DNA of 64,000 nucleotides from Pararhizobium sp. (GTDB taxonomy: Bacteria; Pseudomonadota; Alphaproteobacteria; Rhizobiales; Rhizobiaceae): the NCBI GenBank assembly GCA_017794825.1, contig CP051237.1:1054001-1118000 (forward strand), read 5' to 3'. The translations under genes were made by a program, and so were the position numbers. Below, in pieces: positions 48,355 through 57,355 of the stretch (positions are counted from its first letter, which is position 1; every line of letters starts with the position of its first letter). The notes under the pieces are model-generated. The model ran no database searches, was not told the DNA's origin, and saw only the letters and a program-made list of their open reading frames with translations.

Positions 48355-48450
48355 CTCCGCCGCGCTTCGTTGGCTCCGGCGTTCGCTCCTCAAATTGGTC
48401 CGCTGGACCAATTCGCCCTACGGGCCGGGGCTCATTCCCACTCGATCGTA
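48355..48450 (-). repeat. guaA 3'-end-like attachment-site repeat, right copy
   Basis: Partner of 22756-22851, same orientation, 25,599 bp away. Core TCCCACTCGATCGTA at 48436-48450. On the minus strand the bases read ACG-ATC-GAG-TGG-GAA-TGA, exactly the T-I-E-W-E-stop end of GMP synthase, but the sequence further upstream on that strand is not guaA. This copy keeps the stop codon and is the better preserved att-like site. Homology continues only on the low-coordinate side of the core, as expected for similar element ends joined at a shared target. Confidence 0.75.
48393..48413. repeat. Perfect 9-3-9 palindrome inside the att-like repeat
   Basis: AATTGGTCC-GCT-GGACCAATT. Absent from the left repeat copy, which is diverged at this place. 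It could be an integrase or accessory-protein site, or a transcription terminator hairpin. Confidence 0.6.
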
Positions 48451-48515
48451 CATTGAGTCTTTAACTGCTTCATCTCATGATTGGTATTCGCTCTGGCAAA
48501 CTTGCGCGCCATCAA

Positions 48516-51500
48516 TCACGGCCTGGTCATCGCACGATATTTTGCTTTGGGATTTGGGATAAGCATGCGGTGCGTTCCCGCTGGTCCGCGCCAACTTATA
48601 AAAACGCCCTCCACATTCTCAAATTCCCCAAGCACTTCAGCCCTGACAGGCTTGATGCCGCGCTGCATCTTGAGCTTTCTTTGCGCTATCCCCTTCGCTG
48701 GCTTGACCCTGAGTTTGCGCTGCATCCTTTGCTGAATGGCCGCGACATCGGCCCGCGTGACCGGAGGCGCGTCGAAATCGCCCCAGATGTGCAAATCGAT
48801 ATAACCGCGGTCGTAGATTTGCTGCTTGGTCAAGGCGTTTTTGGTTGAACTGCGGCTCAGCTTGCCTTGCACGGCGTTCACAATCGCGGACTGACGCAAC
48901 TCGTTATCGATCGTATCGACAATGCGCCGCCGGGTGCGGTGCCAGTAGCTTCTGGTGATCGTTCTCACCTCGACCTGCCTCAACTCTTCTGCTGCCGCGC
49001 CGGTCTTCATGACCACCTCGAAATCGGCGGCCCGCGTGGCTCTGGAGGCATGCAGCAGGCGCACCTGCGCAACCGTCTCATCGGCATTGAGGGCCATCAG
49101 CGTGGTCATCTCGCTAATCGCCGCACGGCGATGCTGCAGATTGCCATGCGTCAGGATACGTTGCAGCGAGGCCAGCTCATTGGCCGTATGCTGATCGAAG
49201 GTGAGTTTTTGGTAACGGCGATAGCAATCGCCGACAAATTCGCGCGCTTCGTCGCTCATATGCATTGTCAGACGCTGCACGATGCGCGCCCGCGATGCGG
49301 CATGACCGACCTGATCGGCAGTTGCTTTTGTATCCTCCAACAGTTCTTCGACCAGACGATCGGTTTCCTTGCGCCGCGCCGACGATCCCAAGATCCGCTC
49401 GCGCGTACGCATCTCGCGCATCAGATCGGCGGCGCCGGGTTCTGCCGCCGTCTCCGCCACCTCATCGGCAATCTTGCCGGGTGGCGCTACTCCCTCTGCA
49501 CGGCGCGCGAAAGCGGGCAAATCTTCCACCCCATTGGTGCGCATAATCGGCGTTGGTGGATCCGCAAAGTCCGGCGCTTTGGCCGTCCGCTCCTCAAATT
49601 CGCGAATGGCCTTGTCCCGTCCGCCAATGCCGCGCCGCTTGTTCAGCAATGGCGCGGATGAACTGGCGGCGGGTGACGGATGCGACGCGGTCGCGCGCGG
49701 CATGGCGGCGGTCGATGGCGTTCGAGCCGGGGCGGGCCGGGGCATGCTGTGTTCGGGCGTTGCCGAACTGGTGGGACGCCGCTTACCGACCCCGACATCG
49801 TTGGTAGCGCGCTCCATGGCAAGGACCGGGTCTGCTGTATCGCCCGCGCTGGCAGTCGCGCGTGGCGGCGGTTCCGCAACATCCGGCGCCGCCTGGACCG
49901 GTTTACGCGCCGGCGCTTCGGCCGCCGCGCTGACCGTTTGCTTGCGCGCCCTGTTAATCCCGGCGGCCACGTCGCTGGCGCCCGCCCCATTGTCGAACAG
50001 CGCTGCGACGCCGCGCGCCGCCTTGGTCCAGGGGAAAAGGCTGACGGTTTCAAGCGCCGTCCAGAACACGGCGGAACCGCGATTGTCCTGCACCTCCATC
50101 ATCTGCAAAGCAGGTTCGATCTGGCCGAAATAGAGTTCACCCCCGTGCTGGGCGTAGTCCAGGAAGGCGTTCAGCATGTCTCGGAATTGCAGGATAAATC
50201 CCGCACCATCCACCACCGCAGTTATCGCGGCGATTGCCCCCGCCACCGCCGGGCTTGCGCCTCCCATGGTCGCCACGAGTGTCGCGGCAAGAAGAGCAAG
50301 CCCGATGACCAGCATGGCCAGCGTGAATATATCCTCCCAGGTCCATTCCTCATCGATGCGCTTGAGCAGCTTTTCGATGGCGGGTTCAAGCCGATCGGAA
50401 CCGGCACTGGCAAGAACCGAGGCGGAAAGCTGGAACAGGTTGCGATATTTCCGCCAGTCAATATCCTCCAGCCGGGTCCCCAGAACTTCATCGAACAGCC
50501 CGCGATTGGCGGTCTCCATCCAGTCGCAGATTTCGTCGATCAGGCCGTCCAATGCCGTATTGCGCGCCTCGACGCCCATCCGCAAGATGTCGGCAACACG
50601 ATATGAGCGCGGCGTGTGATGCGGGATCATCAAGGCAATCGGATGCGCGCGATAAATCGCAGCGCGCATGTCGGCGTCGGACAAATGGCCGTATATCGCC
50701 GCTATCGCATGGCGCCGTTCGGGAAATGGTCCCCTGCCTTTCGAAGCCCCCTTGCGGCCCAGGTCCCAGCCATCGGACCAGCGCGCGAAGCCCGGCCAGT
50801 CCTTCTCCCGCGCCGGGCCTTCGCCCGATGCCAGTGTGCCGGATGCCAGAAGACCGCCGCCGCCCTCGATTTTGATGATCCGCGTCGAATAGGTGTCGAA
50901 GCGCTTGAGATCAGTATAGGTGCTGCCCGTGCCCGCCCCATCGTCATGTGGCGGCAGAAAATGTTCAATCTCGGCGAGACCGCCAAGCACCTCTTTAAGA
51001 TCCGGGTCCCGCCACTGATTGGCGGAGATGATCAGCGGCAGGTCTTGTCGGGCGCTGCACAAGATAGCCAGCGCCTGCGCCAACTCCTCTTTCGCGGCGG
51101 GGCTCCGGTATGCGGACCGGATCGCGCTGGCAATCGCACCACGCCGTTCGAGCTGGTCGCGCATGATCTGGCGCGCGGTCTGCCGGGCGCCATATTCGAA
51201 CATGTCCAGATCGGCTGCATATTCCGTGCGCGCGACAGTGATGTCATCATCATATTCTTCACGCAGGGCTTCGATGAACAGACCCTTGGGGTCGCTGATC
51301 GAGCCGTTCCGCGCCAGCAATTCCTCGGAAAAGAATTGCTGCAGCACCTCCACATAGTGAAGCCGGACCAGGCTTGGTTCCACTTCCTCAAAGATGGCCT
51401 GCTGGCTTGGGAGCGGGAACACGCCGCTGCTATAGGCGAACAAATGCTCGTCCCGGAGATAGCGCGCGCGCCTAGAATGGGGTCGGGAGCCCTCTATCCC

Positions 51501-51536
51501 GGTATCACCGGCGGCTTCCGTTCCCGGATTAGACAT
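48516..51536 (-). CDS. Large multidomain protein with nuclease-like C-terminus, unknown function
   Basis: 1006 residues; no family recognised. Residues 1-400: soluble, largely helical. Residues 403-447: two adjacent hydrophobic stretches (LAMLVIGLALLAATLVATMGG, AVAGAIAAITAVV, split by Gly/Pro), able to span or insert in a membrane. Residues 535-630: Pro/Ala/Ser-rich linker. Residues 700-1006: basic, helical domain where Glu809, Asp838 (AADFEVV) and Glu856-Val-Arg858 (RQVEVRT) resemble a PD-(D/E)xK nuclease triad. This layout (body, membrane segment, linker, C-terminal toxin-like domain) recalls polymorphic toxins, but it is inference. Start overlaps the previous gene by 8 bp. No immunity gene is apparent. 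Confidence 0.8.
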   Translation of the reverse strand: MSNPGTEAAGDTGIEGSRPHSRRARYLRDEHLFAYSSGVFPLPSQQAIFEEVEPSLVRLHYVEVLQQFFSEELLARNGSISDPKGLFIEALREEYDDDITVARTEYAADLDMFEYGARQTARQIMRDQLERRGAIASAIRSAYRSPAAKEELAQALAILCSARQDLPLIISANQWRDPDLKEVLGGLAEIEHFLPPHDDGAGTGSTYTDLKRFDTYSTRIIKIEGGGGLLASGTLASGEGPAREKDWPGFARWSDGWDLGRKGASKGRGPFPERRHAIAAIYGHLSDADMRAAIYRAHPIALMIPHHTPRSYRVADILRMGVEARNTALDGLIDEICDWMETANRGLFDEVLGTRLEDIDWRKYRNLFQLSASVLASAGSDRLEPAIEKLLKRIDEEWTWEDIFTLAMLVIGLALLAATLVATMGGASPAVAGAIAAITAVVDGAGFILQFRDMLNAFLDYAQHGGELYFGQIEPALQMMEVQDNRGSAVFWTALETVSLFPWTKAARGVAALFDNGAGASDVAAGINRARKQTVSAAAEAPARKPVQAAPDVAEPPPRATASAGDTADPVLAMERATNDVGVGKRRPTSSATPEHSMPRPAPARTPSTAAMPRATASHPSPAASSSAPLLNKRRGIGGRDKAIREFEERTAKAPDFADPPTPIMRTNGVEDLPAFARRAEGVAPPGKIADEVAETAAEPGAADLMREMRTRERILGSSARRKETDRLVEELLEDTKATADQVGHAASRARIVQRLTMHMSDEAREFVGDCYRRYQKLTFDQHTANELASLQRILTHGNLQHRRAAISEMTTLMALNADETVAQVRLLHASRATRAADFEVVMKTGAAAEELRQVEVRTITRSYWHRTRRRIVDTIDNELRQSAIVNAVQGKLSRSSTKNALTKQQIYDRGYIDLHIWGDFDAPPVTRADVAAIQQRMQRKLRVKPAKGIAQRKLKMQRGIKPVRAEVLGEFENVEGVFISWRGPAGTHRMLIPNPKAKYRAMTRP

Positions 51537-53778
51537 CCACGTTCAGGGCGTTGGCGTCACCGGATATGCTGATCGACTGGTCGATATCAGGATCACCCAG
51601 TTCACCACTGTCCAGCAATCGCTGGCGACGCTCGGCCTCAAGTTCGAGCAGGCGCAATTCAGCCTGCGCCTTGCCCAGATCGGTGGCGCGATGCTGCAGC
51701 TTGTAATCCTCGAGCAATGGATGGGTCCCCGGCAGCGCCTCGATGAAAAGCTGCCCGGTGGGCACCACAACCTCGATTTCGTTTTCGATACCCAGCGTAA
51801 TCACAGCGTTCGCCCATGCGCACACGGCATCACGGTCGTCATCGCTGAGCGTGCCCGATGACAAAAGGCATTTGGTCAAGGCAAGAGCTTGTTCGCTGGT
51901 CGGCAATTCCAGCGACGCATCAGGATCACCCACGCCGAAGCCTGTATCCTGATAGTCCTGCAACATGAAATCGGTAAGCGCATTGGATTCCCGCAACGGG
52001 AAGACGGCGTAGTTGCCGCGGAAACCCAACAAGGTATCAAGGTCGGCGACCTGATGCAGCTTGCGCGGCGTACCGGGCTGCGCCGGCGGCAGCACAATGC
52101 GCCCGACACGCAGTGGAATACCAAGAACCTCGGGCGGCACGGGAAAATCGAAAGGCAAATCCGCACCACTATCGGGAACGAATTGCGCCTCGCCATCTGG
52201 CTCCGGCCACGGCGCTTCCAGATCGTAAAATCTCAGATAGCGAGCGTCACGATGCTCGCGGCTCCAGATCGCCTGCATATAGTGCAGGATATTGGCGCGG
52301 ATATGCACGATGAGCTGATCGATCTGGATGCGCCGGTTGAGGCGCCGCCGCACCGCTGCAACATATTTTTCCGTTGCGATAGAGAACGCATTCGACGCCG
52401 CCTCAAGCTGGCGCTCCAGCCGCGCCAGATCGGCCTCTGACCATTCCAGCACCTGCTGAGCCATTTCGTCGGTTGGCTTGTTGTTCGTCAGCATGTCGGA
52501 TGCGGCTCCGAACAATCCTTCGCCAAGCAGCTGAAACGGATTGCCGCCATTGATGAACCCATCGAGGTTCTTGAGGTCGTTCCATGATGGCAGCCCTGCC
52601 AAATGCATCATATCCTGCTGTACCGCATCGCTCTTGCGTTCGGCTGCTTCCATGGAGCGCATGGCGGCGGCCTGGATTTCAGCCCGTGCCTCCCCCCGCA
52701 AATCCAGATGGGCGCCAACCTGATCTTTGATCCGGTTGACGACCGCCAGTTGCACTTTCCACTGCGCCTCCATGATTTCAGCGGCAAATTCCTGACCGGC
52801 AAAGTCCTGTGAGATCACGTCCAGCGCCGGCTGCAGATTGCGGTCGAGCAGCATTTCGCGCACAAGGTCCTGATGTTCTAAAAGCCAGGCCTCGTCGATC
52901 TTGTGCGGTGGCGGCATATCAAGCGCCACCATGACAACAGGCGCAGCATCCAGCAGGCTTTGCGACACCTCGAACCGGCGCTGCAACTCGTAAAACAGAT
53001 AGGTGACCGCCAGCTCGTTATTGGGGTTGGATATTTCCCGCGTCTCGGCCTGCTCGAACTCCTCGCTGCGCGTAAAGCTGACCTCCAGCTTGCGTTCGTC
53101 GCGATATTCCTGCGCGCTTTCCCGCGTGGCTTCACGCATCAGCTTTTTGATCTTGGTGGATTCCGAAATTTGCTCGGCTGCAAATTCGCTGCCGCCGCCC
53201 AATTTGAACGCATTACTGAATTCCGCCTCGAACTCGGCATTTCCTTTTACCGAAAGTTTGCGCCAGGCCTTGTCGGTGATGTCGCTTTCGGACCGGGTAA
53301 CCGCCTTCTCGCTGGAACTACGCGTACTCGAACGCATTTCGTTGCTGGCGCGGCCGCTTTCGCTCGACACGACCTTGCGCCAGCTCACCTCGCGGCGCTC
53401 GTTGGGCGCCAGCGGGATTGTGCCGGCAAGGTCGCCGGCCTGATAGGAAATCGGTTCCCATCGCTGCCGATAGGTCGTCATGATCCCGTAATTGATGCTG
53501 CCGGGTTTGAAGACATCGAACTGGTAAGGCTGCGCCATGCGCTTTTTAAGCTGCGCGACCAAATCGCTGGCGCGCGCCGAAGCGGATTTCGAACGCCGGA
53601 GCCGAACGATTTCAAGCGCTCGCTCGCGCGCCCAGTTGCTGGCGTAAGCCGCCTCGATCGTTAAATCACGCGGGAGCCAGCTCTCGGGCGCCGTCGCAAA
53701 ACCTTGCAGGCTAGAAATGCACACTATCGAGGGATTGTTCTCAATATCGTAGCGGTCGGACAAAGTTTCTGTGGGCAT
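51529..53778 (-). CDS. 749-residue coiled-coil-containing protein, unknown function
   Basis: 749 residues from ATG 53778, 4 bp after the preceding stop. No family recognised and no signal peptide. Residues 100-260 are rich in Ser, Glu and Arg around SGRASNEMRSSTRSSSEKAV, followed by NELAVTYLFYELQRRFEVSQ. Residues 380-520 are heptad-like helices (RAEIQAAAMRSMEAAERKSD; ARLERQLEAASNAF). A beta-rich region (about 550-680) leads to a C-terminal charged coiled coil (LGKAQAELRLLELEAERRQR). It looks structural or scaffold-like. Coupled to both neighbours, so the three probably act together. Confidence 0.8.
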   Translation of the reverse strand: MPTETLSDRYDIENNPSIVCISSLQGFATAPESWLPRDLTIEAAYASNWARERALEIVRLRRSKSASARASDLVAQLKKRMAQPYQFDVFKPGSINYGIMTTYRQRWEPISYQAGDLAGTIPLAPNERREVSWRKVVSSESGRASNEMRSSTRSSSEKAVTRSESDITDKAWRKLSVKGNAEFEAEFSNAFKLGGGSEFAAEQISESTKIKKLMREATRESAQEYRDERKLEVSFTRSEEFEQAETREISNPNNELAVTYLFYELQRRFEVSQSLLDAAPVVMVALDMPPPHKIDEAWLLEHQDLVREMLLDRNLQPALDVISQDFAGQEFAAEIMEAQWKVQLAVVNRIKDQVGAHLDLRGEARAEIQAAAMRSMEAAERKSDAVQQDMMHLAGLPSWNDLKNLDGFINGGNPFQLLGEGLFGAASDMLTNNKPTDEMAQQVLEWSEADLARLERQLEAASNAFSIATEKYVAAVRRRLNRRIQIDQLIVHIRANILHYMQAIWSREHRDARYLRFYDLEAPWPEPDGEAQFVPDSGADLPFDFPVPPEVLGIPLRVGRIVLPPAQPGTPRKLHQVADLDTLLGFRGNYAVFPLRESNALTDFMLQDYQDTGFGVGDPDASLELPTSEQALALTKCLLSSGTLSDDDRDAVCAWANAVITLGIENEIEVVVPTGQLFIEALPGTHPLLEDYKLQHRATDLGKAQAELRLLELEAERRQRLLDSGELGDPDIDQSISISGDANALNVDV

Positions 53779-53782
53779 CGTC

Positions 53783-55129
53783 TCAGTCCTCTTCGCTCGG
53801 GACCTGGGGAGGTGTTGCGGTATAGCGGTTTTGATATGCCGCCTGCACCAGCGTATCGACACGCGACAGGAACAGGATTTCATCCCGCTCGGCGGCTGAC
53901 AGACTGGCCCAGTTCTGCGCCACTTCGGGCAGCCAGCCGGCAACTTCCGACGGCACGACCAATGCACTGTCCAGAGCATCGGAAATATCTTCGAAAGTCT
54001 CGATCATGTCGTCGAGTTCGTGTGCTTCACCCAATGCCTGCAGCAGGTCCTCGTCGGCCCCTTCATATGAAAGCTGCTCTGTCAGCTTTGCATAGAGATC
54101 GGCGATCTCCGCCTCGAACTCTGCATCGAACACGCCGGTCCAGACATCGCCCCAGGCGACCTGAACATTGCGATAGTGATAATAGGCTGTTGCATCGGCG
54201 GGACCCGAAGGAATAGAGCGGCGCAGGCTGGCGTCGACATCTGCGGTAGTCGGCCGGTTCTGCGCGGCATCCTGTTCAACGGAAATATTTTGGCGGGTCT
54301 CGGCCACCTGCTTTTTGTCACCGCAACCGGCGTCGGCCAGACGGTGGCGATGTTCGCATGCCTTCAGGCTGTGTGCATATGGATCGCTTTTGCGCATCGA
54401 TCGAACAAGCGACAGCGCATTGCGGACAGCGATGGGATCAAGCTTCTGCTTGTCCGTTTCACCCTCCAACAGACCGAACCCAGCGCGCACCGTGATGCCA
54501 CGCCGTTGCCCGGCGGTTTTGGATAACCGTTCCAGCCCGTCGGAGACGGCCTGATCTTGAGCGTTCGGCCCCTCTCCCGCGCCATCGTCCACGGCGCCGT
54601 AGGGGATGAAATTGCCGTGCGGCCGGCCGTTAACAGGCCGTTGTCCCAGCACGCCGCGCGAGACGTCCCGCCCGGCCTTACGCAGTTCGGTGCGCCGTAG
54701 AACGGTGTCGCGGAGCCTCTTGGCGGTCTGTTTCTGCGCTTTGAGATCGTACCCCCCATACTCTTCCAGGTACCGGGCATAGCCAGACACGGAACTGTCG
54801 CCACCGCCGTTGGTGTTTTCCCCGTGATGGTCTTCGACCTCAAGGGCCAGAACGATCTTCTCCGGCATGTCCTTGAGCGCCACAGGCTCGGTCGCGCCCA
54901 GCCGCTTGGCGCGATCAGTCGAGTAGGCAGCAAGGGAATAAAGCAAGTGTGGGTCTTTGTCTTCAATGAGGAAAACCCAACTGCCGTCTTCACCTGTTTT
55001 ACCGGATGAGATTTCCGTTGAATCAAGCCAATCCTGGGTGGATTGGGGTTTACTCTTCAACGCGAGGAGACCGACATTCCATCCGGCAAGTGGTTTGCCC
55101 TTCAAATTCTGTAGCAAAAGCAACCGCAT
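53783..55129 (-). CDS. Protein with N-terminal transthyretin/Ig-like domain, unknown function
   Basis: 448 residues, GGGGGAG ribosome site before ATG 55129. Residues 1-95 look like a small beta-sandwich of the carboxypeptidase-regulatory/transthyretin type (GKPLAGWNVGLLALKSKP, SGKTGEDGSWVF). A Gly/Asn-rich turn (ENTNGGGDSS) leads to a basic middle region, and the last ~130 residues are acidic and helical (LTEQLSYEGADEDLLQALGE). Three Cys residues cluster around residues 270-290. First gene of the unknown operon. Confidence 0.8.
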   Translation of the reverse strand: MRLLLLQNLKGKPLAGWNVGLLALKSKPQSTQDWLDSTEISSGKTGEDGSWVFLIEDKDPHLLYSLAAYSTDRAKRLGATEPVALKDMPEKIVLALEVEDHHGENTNGGGDSSVSGYARYLEEYGGYDLKAQKQTAKRLRDTVLRRTELRKAGRDVSRGVLGQRPVNGRPHGNFIPYGAVDDGAGEGPNAQDQAVSDGLERLSKTAGQRRGITVRAGFGLLEGETDKQKLDPIAVRNALSLVRSMRKSDPYAHSLKACEHRHRLADAGCGDKKQVAETRQNISVEQDAAQNRPTTADVDASLRRSIPSGPADATAYYHYRNVQVAWGDVWTGVFDAEFEAEIADLYAKLTEQLSYEGADEDLLQALGEAHELDDMIETFEDISDALDSALVVPSEVAGWLPEVAQNWASLSAAERDEILFLSRVDTLVQAAYQNRYTATPPQVPSEED

Positions 55130-55540
55130 GCGCTCCCCCTTAATCTATGCTTCTACATAGTAACTTTTATCGACGCTGATTCAAATGCCGTCAGGCCTTC
55201 TAACACCGTGATGTGGCCGCATTGGGTGCCTCCACCACGGTGGACACTGGACGATGAGGGACTGTGAACTGGCGCGAACCGTGCCGGTGTCAGCGTGAAC
55301 GTCCGCATTATATCCCGCAAAAGCAGACATTGGGCGAACCGGCGCCCCGCATCAAATCGATCTACCGCTGAGCGGATTCGGCAGTGGCATTCACGCTAGG
55401 GATTTCCCTTTGCAGCACGAAGGCGCGCATCTTCAACGTGGCGCACAATGTATTGAGGCGTGGCGTATCGACTGAACCTTCAATAACCTGCGCCCGAAGA
55501 CGGAAAATCTCTCCAATACTCCTCGACCTCGGAGAGACTG
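55130..55540. other. Intergenic region between the unknown operon and the nar accessory genes
   Basis: 411 bp. The side next to the unknown operon carries its likely promoter, including a short inverted repeat at 55145-55160 (CTATG-CTTCTA-CATAG) and an AT-rich stretch. A minus-strand frame around 55380-55540 encodes a protein-like tail (LCATLKMRAFVLQREIP) without a usable start of its own; it may be a gene remnant. No transposase or integrase was recognised. Confidence 0.5.
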
Positions 55541-56062
55541 TTAGGCCGCCGCAGCAGCATCGGCGATTGCTGAAAGCAGCCAATCCTCGAGGACCGTAAG
55601 TTCCGGAACAAGTTCGGTCGCAAAGCCGCCGACGAAATCAAGAAACGCATCTCGGTTCAGCCGGTTGATGCCGACAAGGACGGGAATGTCCCTCGCAAAT
55701 GCATCCGCAATTACCGGACGGAAGCCGCGCCCTTCGGCCTCGTGCTTCCCGAACTTGTTCACGATCAGGCAGTCGGCGTCTTTTGCCAATTCAGCCTCGA
55801 CATACCCTACCGCAGTTTCAAGCGCGGCGGGATCGAGCCGACACCCTCGGGACGCACGCCCGAGCGTCTGGGAAATGCGAATGGCGCCGCCGTCAGGCAG
55901 TATCTTGACGTCCATATCGCAGGGGCCAGCCTGTTCAGACTCGATATTGATCTGAACAGCGCCGACGGGGCGATGACCCCGCTTGATGATCGAGCAAGCC
56001 AAAGCATGCAACACCAGATCCGTATCGCCCCGCCCCGGCGCCATCGTGTATGCAAGTTTCAT
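55541..56062 (-). CDS. DUF2478 protein, molybdenum-associated nucleotide-binding type
   Basis: 173 residues (ATG 56062; a GTG one codon earlier is possible). DUF2478 proteins are commonly encoded beside molybdate and molybdenum-cofactor genes. LAYTMAPGRGDTD near the start replaces a canonical P-loop; DADCLIVNKFGKHEAEGRGFRPVIADAF is the conserved centre (split here by context). The exact role is unknown. Located 12 bp after moeA as the last gene of the nar cluster. Confidence 0.82.
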   Translation of the reverse strand: MKLAYTMAPGRGDTDLVLHALACSIIKRGHRPVGAVQINIESEQAGPCDMDVKILPDGGAIRISQTLGRASRGCRLDPAALETAVGYVEAELAKDADCLIVNKFGKHEAEGRGFRPVIADAFARDIPVLVGINRLNRDAFLDFVGGFATELVPELTVLEDWLLSAIADAAAAA

Positions 56063-56074
56063 CACTTTTGGTCC

Positions 56075-57355
56075 TCATGTCTGGTGGAATGGCTGGAACT
56101 CGATCAATGCGCCTTCGGGCACTCGTTCCGTTTTGGCCGGAATGAACAGCAGGCCATCCGTATCGGGCAGTCTCGCCACATGAGCAGAATTGATCGTGTC
56201 GTCGAAGTCCACGACCTCGCGCCCTTGGTCGTCGAAGCCTACGATGCGCGCTGGCCGCAGTTCACACCGTCCCGGTTTGCGAATGATTTGCTTTCCAGCC
56301 ACAACGTGGCGGCGGACGCGCGTTCCGCGCCGCCTTCCCGAGAGAACATCGAGCAACGGCAATCCGAAAACTTGCCAGGTTGCGAAAGCCGACAGTGGAT
56401 TGCCTGGCAGGCCAAGCCAAATCGCTTTCCCAAGCCGACCGAAACTCACCGGCTTGCCGGGTTTGATAGCGACGCCACTGAAATATGTTTGTGTCCCCAA
56501 GTCCGCCAGGACAGGCTTGACGTGATCTTCCTCTCCCACCGAAATACCGCCGGTCGTGACGATCAGATCGATGGTTTCGGCCATGTCGGCAAGGCAGCGG
56601 CGCAGTTGGGTTCGGTCGTCCACACCCTGTCTGACCCGGGCCAGTTCGATGTCCGGTCGCGAAAGTTCGGAACAGAGCATGGGCGTGTTCACGTCCCAGA
56701 TCTGAGCGGCCTCACGGTCGGAGCCAACATGCCGAACCTCGCTGCCTGTTGCGAGCAGTCCAACCCGAATGGGGCGGTGCAAATGGACACGAGCGGCGCC
56801 AGCGGCGGCACAGGCGGCAATTTCACGAGGACCAAGCCTTGCGCCAGCCTGCAGGATTGTTTGATCGGAGCGCATGTCGACGCCTGCGCGGCGGATATTC
56901 AGTCCGGGCAGCGGACGCCGGTCCAGAATGACCGTGGCGCCATCGCGCACGACACTCTCCTGCTTCACAACGGCATCTGCTCCAGGCGGCACTGGCGCGC
57001 CAGTGAACACCCGTGCGGCATTTCGGCCGGCGACTTGTCCGGCCGCCACTTCGCCGGCAGCGATCCGCTCTGCGACCGACAGCCTCCACGGACCATCGCC
57101 GTCCAGTCCGGTGCTGTCGACCGCATAGCCGTCCATGGCGGCATTGTCGAAAGGAGGAGCCATTGCGACCGCCTTCACGGGCTCCGCAAGAACACGTCCT
57201 GTCGCCAGGGAGAGTGGCGCGGTCTCCGTCCCGTGAACCGGCGCGGCATTCGTTGCGATGCGCCGCAAGGCCTCTTCGACAGAGATAAGGGATGGCGCGT
57301 CGTCGAAAGCCTCGCATCCGCAACTTCCGGCGTTGATCTTCTGTACAATGCTCAT
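56075..57355 (-). CDS. moeA: Molybdopterin molybdenumtransferase MoeA
   Basis: 426 residues. MoeA inserts molybdenum into adenylylated molybdopterin. Domain markers: PPFDNAAMDGYAVDS, RVFTGAPVPPGADAVVKQE, the MoeA/MogA fold GLLATGSEV and TTGGISVGEEDHV, and KPGKPVSFGRLG with WLGLPGNPLSAF. The N-terminal leader SCGCEAFDD is extra. Start ATG 57355 overlaps the carbonic anhydrase gene by four bases. It supplies the bis-MGD cofactor needed by NarG. Confidence 0.95.
   Translation of the reverse strand: MSIVQKINAGSCGCEAFDDAPSLISVEEALRRIATNAAPVHGTETAPLSLATGRVLAEPVKAVAMAPPFDNAAMDGYAVDSTGLDGDGPWRLSVAERIAAGEVAAGQVAGRNAARVFTGAPVPPGADAVVKQESVVRDGATVILDRRPLPGLNIRRAGVDMRSDQTILQAGARLGPREIAACAAAGAARVHLHRPIRVGLLATGSEVRHVGSDREAAQIWDVNTPMLCSELSRPDIELARVRQGVDDRTQLRRCLADMAETIDLIVTTGGISVGEEDHVKPVLADLGTQTYFSGVAIKPGKPVSFGRLGKAIWLGLPGNPLSAFATWQVFGLPLLDVLSGRRRGTRVRRHVVAGKQIIRKPGRCELRPARIVGFDDQGREVVDFDDTINSAHVARLPDTDGLLFIPAKTERVPEGALIEFQPFHQT

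Larger units (their letters stand above)
48056..48515. other. Intergenic region holding the right guaA-tail repeat
   Basis: 460 bp between the dehydrogenase gene and the three-gene unknown operon, whose 3' ends face each other. No credible gene. The 96-bp guaA-tail repeat (48355-48450) and a perfect palindrome (48393-48413) lie here. No integrase remnant was recognised. Confidence 0.6.

Noticed and set aside
55362..55583. 73-codon minus-strand frame before the DUF2478 gene's 3' end
   Set aside because: Its only Met start lies inside the DUF2478 coding region and the non-overlapping part has no start of its own. The protein-like tail may be a remnant but is too short to assign.
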